Below, piece after piece: positions 5,339 through 6,961 of a DNA stretch of 6,961 nucleotides. A program made the position numbers and the translations under genes. The stretch covers positions 1 through 6,961 of the forward strand of contig CALCPB010000207.1 of NCBI GenBank assembly GCA_937897665.1, in the 5' to 3' direction. This stretch comes from an uncultured Halomicronema sp. GTDB taxonomy: Bacteria; Cyanobacteriota; Cyanobacteriia; Phormidesmidales; Phormidesmidaceae. The stretch's first letter is position 1. Each line of letters opens with the position of its first letter. The notes under the pieces were generated by a model. That model had not been told where the DNA came from and did not search any database. It was given only the letters and a program-made list of their open reading frames with translations.

Positions 5339-5962
5339 ATGACAACTGTTCCAGGCACTGCCGGTTACGACAGGTCAATCCAGCAATTCATTGCCAGTAG
5401 CCAAGCGCTGGACTTTGCGGAGGTTTGCCAAGCCTTCGTGGATTACCTACCTCCGCTGCCTGGGCGCGTTTTAGATGCCGGCGCTGGAGCGGGGCAGAAC
5501 GCTGCCGCGATCGCGAAAATGGGGCATTCGGTAGTTGCCGTTGAACCCATGCCAGACTTTTTGACCGCAGCGCGGACAACGTATACCGACCTGCCCATCA
5601 CGTGGCTAGACGACAGCTTGCCGAGACTTGAGCAGTTAGGCCCAGCACCAGCCCAATTCGACTTCATTCTGGTCGATGGGGTGTGGCATCACCTCGACGC
5701 AGCCGCGCGAGCGATCGCCATGGCTCGCTTCGCCTGGTTGCTGAAGCCTGGGGGCAGATGTGCCCTCTCCCTGCGCCATGGCCCAGCAGGCATGGGCACC
5801 TGCATTTACCCCACTGACGCAAGTTGTACGATTCAGCAGGCGCAAGCCTGCGGGTTAGCCTGTGTGTTCTGCTTGGAAAATCAGCCCAGCATCTTCAGTC
5901 ACAAACAGGACGTTACCTGGTCGCGCCTCGTATTGCTGAAGCCTTTGTCAGAGCAATCCTAA
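5339..5962 (+). CDS. Class I SAM-dependent methyltransferase
   Basis: This 207-residue cytoplasmic enzyme should transfer a methyl group from S-adenosylmethionine. Motif I, VLDAGAGAGQNAAAIA (residues 44-59), is the glycine-rich SAM loop, and the acidic residue that binds the ribose hydroxyls is Glu69 in VVAVEP. A DDSLP segment (91-95) fits the adenine-binding region, FDFILVDGVWHHLD (107-120) is motif IV, and LLKPGGRCALSLRHGP (134-149) is motif V/VI. The spacing and the W-x-H-L and SLRHGP strings match a family of small, stand-alone methyltransferases of unknown substrate. GAGAG lies 5 nt before the ATG. Two HIP1 sites (5507, 5711) fall in the gene. It converges with the leftward genes beyond 6227 and shares no operon with a recognisable substrate-pathway gene. 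Confidence 0.87.
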   Translation: MTTVPGTAGYDRSIQQFIASSQALDFAEVCQAFVDYLPPLPGRVLDAGAGAGQNAAAIAKMGHSVVAVEPMPDFLTAARTTYTDLPITWLDDSLPRLEQLGPAPAQFDFILVDGVWHHLDAAARAIAMARFAWLLKPGGRCALSLRHGPAGMGTCIYPTDASCTIQQAQACGLACVFCLENQPSIFSHKQDVTWSRLVLLKPLSEQS

Positions 5963-5963
5963 A

Positions 5964-6023
5964 CGCTGAATTAGGGCTACAGCCCTCACTGAATCGATGG
6001 CTTGTGAGGGCTCGATTTCAGCG
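5964..6023. terminator. Stem-loop after the methyltransferase gene
   Basis: CGCTGAA (5964-5970) pairs with TTCAGCG (6017-6023), and inside it AGCCCTCAC (5981-5989) pairs with GTGAGGGCT (6004-6012) around a 14-nt loop. An alternative local hairpin, AGGGCT-ac-AGCCCT (5973-5986), competes for the same bases. It begins just after the stop codon. No T-run follows on the plus strand and only TTT on the minus strand, so it is either a weak bidirectional terminator or a 3'-end stabilising structure. Confidence 0.45.
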
Positions 6024-6054
6024 CTAAGAAAACAGGGGGCGATCGCGTCGCTGC

Positions 6055-6113
6055 CTAGAGGCTGTCATCATTTAGCGGCTGAGTCCTGATGCTGAAAGCG
6101 GTTCAGCCTCTAG
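6055..6113. repeat. 10-bp inverted repeat in the convergent gap
   Basis: CTAGAGGCTG (6055-6064) and CAGCCTCTAG (6104-6113) are perfect reverse complements 39 nt apart, and CATCA (6066-6070) can pair with TGATG (6088-6092) inside. A GCGATCGC HIP1 site lies just before it. It could be part of a bidirectional terminator, a small structured RNA or a dispersed palindromic element; nothing in the sequence decides between them. Confidence 0.45.
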
Positions 6114-6215
6114 CTAGGTTTACGAAGCGGGCGCGATAATGCCCATACCGTCAGGCTTTCGAGTTTTATTGATGACGCGCCTTAGCAAAACACAGTGACC
6201 AATGCCGTGATCTCG

Positions 6216-6240
6216 AAAATCTACTACTACTGGAGATTTT
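6216..6240 (-). terminator. Possible terminator overlapping the end of the cysteine-cluster gene
   Basis: On the minus strand AAAATCT, 11 nt and AGATTTT form a perfect 7-bp AT-rich stem ending in four T. The left arm lies in the last codons of the gene and the loop contains its stop. The stem is weak (two G-C pairs at most), so confidence is low. Confidence 0.3.
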
Positions 6241-6508
6241 GTGCAGATGACTCAACCGCCTCAAAATCCCGACAGCTTCGTGCCGCGTCGGTCATGACCT
6301 CAACGGGGTGCACCGCACATTTGAGCAAGGTGTTGTTAGAAAAGTAACGACAGCGACCGCAGGGAAAGTGCTGGCTCTGTCGCCTGAGGGTACGCTGTTC
6401 TAGCACTTTGCTCACCAACTCGCTGATGCAAACGGATAAAAATGCCAGCATGCTCAGCAGATAAACCGCTAAGCAAATGACCATAAAGCTCGTCTGCCAA
6501 AAGCTCAT
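6227..6508 (-). CDS. Small membrane protein with a conserved four-cysteine C-terminal domain
   Basis: The 93-residue protein has one N-terminal membrane helix (about residues 5-29, TSFMVICLAVYLLSMLAFLSV) followed by a basic linker (EQRTLRRQSQHF) and a cytoplasmic domain. This domain contains C50-x2-C53, C64 and C79, plus His67, in CGRCRYFSNNTLLKCAVHP and ARSCRDF. The spacing C-x2-C-x10-C-x14-C suggests a metal site or redox pair. I recall similar short cyanobacterial proteins with a CxxCxYF...LKCxVHP core and no assigned function. The ATG overlaps the stop of the upstream hydrolase gene (ATGA, 4 bp), so the two are a translationally coupled pair and probably work together. The gene ends in three successive in-frame TAG codons. 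Confidence 0.75.
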   Translation of the reverse strand: MSFWQTSFMVICLAVYLLSMLAFLSVCISELVSKVLEQRTLRRQSQHFPCGRCRYFSNNTLLKCAVHPVEVMTDAARSCRDFEAVESSAQNLQ

Positions 6509-6912
6509 AGCGGGCGTTCTATTAGACTGAAACGCGGTTTACAAATCGGTTGCTGCCAAAACTGGAGGATGGCTTGGCCGGTTAGCTCGGGATATTCGTA
6601 ATGGAAAAAATGGCGGCCTGCGGGGCATTGCCACCGGCGATCGCCCGGCTTGAACACTGAATTCCACTTGATTTGAGCATTCGGATCAAGAATCACATCT
6701 TGGGTACCGTGGCACACCAGCAGCGGGGTCGCTACCGGTGCCAACGTCAGGGCATGACGAGCAATCAAGCTGTGAGGCGCCAGTTCAGCATCTAACACCC
6801 GCGTCAGCATCCGCGTAAAACGCGCCGTTATTTTGGGCGATTGCGGGCCAAACAACAGCCTTACCATCTGATTCAGCACAGTCTTACGGCTACAGGGCAG
6901 CAAAGTTCTCAA
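6505..6912 (-). CDS. Alpha/beta hydrolase, C-terminal part (5' end interrupted)
   Basis: The open frame encodes the C-terminal half of an alpha/beta hydrolase, probably an esterase- or lipase-like enzyme. The sequence TPLLVCHGTQDVILDPNAQI carries the strand that holds the acidic catalytic residue (Asp72, counting from the TTG at 6912), and CPAGRHFFHYEYPE carries the catalytic histidine (His101). The nucleophile elbow (G-x-S-x-G) and oxyanion-hole region, which belong in the N-terminal half, would lie upstream of the window. Within this frame the first possible start is TTG 6912 and the first ATG is at 6867. Neither has a ribosome binding site, and a protein from either would lack the nucleophile. 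The frame continues upstream past an in-frame TAA. The gene overlaps the next one by ATGA. Confidence 0.65.
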   Translation of the reverse strand: MRTLLPCSRKTVLNQMVRLLFGPQSPKITARFTRMLTRVLDAELAPHSLIARHALTLAPVATPLLVCHGTQDVILDPNAQIKWNSVFKPGDRRWQCPAGRHFFHYEYPELTGQAILQFWQQPICKPRFSLIERPL

Positions 6913-6961
6913 GGTGTAATAGTGAAATTACCAACCAAATTGCGGGTCAGCCCCCACCAAG
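6913..6961 (-). pseudogene. Upstream hydrolase segment separated by an in-frame TAA
   Basis: In the same frame as the hydrolase, the minus strand reads LVGADPQFGW, then TAA (6930-6928), then FHYYTLRTLLPC running into the ORF at 6912. The residues on both sides look like continuous protein and there is no other stop up to the window edge, so a single-codon nonsense change in a once intact gene is the simplest reading (for example CAA to TAA). Only ten codons lie upstream of the stop, so this rests on little sequence. A sequencing error would give the same picture. Confidence 0.4.

Noticed and set aside
5388..5845. Several minus-strand open frames of 63-74 codons
   Set aside because: All are antisense shadows of the methyltransferase gene, whose SAM-binding motifs are unambiguous.
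5824..6027. Plus-strand frame of 67 codons overlapping the methyltransferase end
   Set aside because: It is out of frame with the methyltransferase and runs through the 3' stem-loop; no motif.

Overview
The window looks like chromosomal DNA from a cyanobacterium. The octamer GCGATCGC (the HIP1 element, hugely over-represented in many cyanobacterial genomes) occurs about nine times (near 107, 780, 3470, 3635, 4956, 5507, 5711, 6039, 6637). Two of the proteins, the secreted histidine phosphatase and a small four-cysteine membrane protein, are of types I associate with filamentous or marine cyanobacteria. Gene density is moderate, all genes are short, and no complete mobile element, RNA gene or CRISPR array is visible.

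Left edge, 1-1070. A leftward operon starts here. A 39-codon ORF (27-146) with a textbook ribosome binding site ends in TGATG, sharing one base with the ATG of a second gene that runs off the window and also has a strong ribosome binding site. Upstream lie three copies of a TTCTCA(A/T)TA core that resembles the cyanobacterial FurA iron box. The rest of this kilobase is non-coding, apart from a decayed, frameshifted remnant that reads like the C-terminal half of an IS1-type transposase (about 767-1001).

Middle, 1071-4052. Five short genes all read rightward but are separated by 100-330 bp, so they are not a tight operon: a GRAM-like membrane-anchored protein, a 209-residue orphan that resembles actinobacterial hypothetical proteins, a GNAT acetyltransferase with an AAC(2')-like layout, a second, ordinary GNAT acetyltransferase, and a 65-residue membrane protein. 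No HIP1 site occurs from 788 to 3469. Together with the transposase remnant, this makes the first part of the cluster a candidate for acquired DNA.

Right part, 4157-6961. A leftward secreted histidine phosphatase carries ten perfect Gly-Gly-Glu repeats between its signal peptide and its catalytic domain, and is followed by a strong stem-loop terminator. Divergent from it is a class I SAM-dependent methyltransferase. The methyltransferase converges on a leftward pair: the C-terminal part of an alpha/beta hydrolase, interrupted by an in-frame TAA near the window edge, which overlaps by 4 bp (ATGA) a small membrane protein with a conserved cysteine cluster. The convergent gap (5963-6240) is rich in inverted repeats.

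The genes do not form one recognisable pathway. The best candidates for something undescribed are the leftward overlapping micro-ORF operon with its iron-box-like sites, the Gly-Gly-Glu phosphatase, and the hydrolase plus cysteine-cluster pair.
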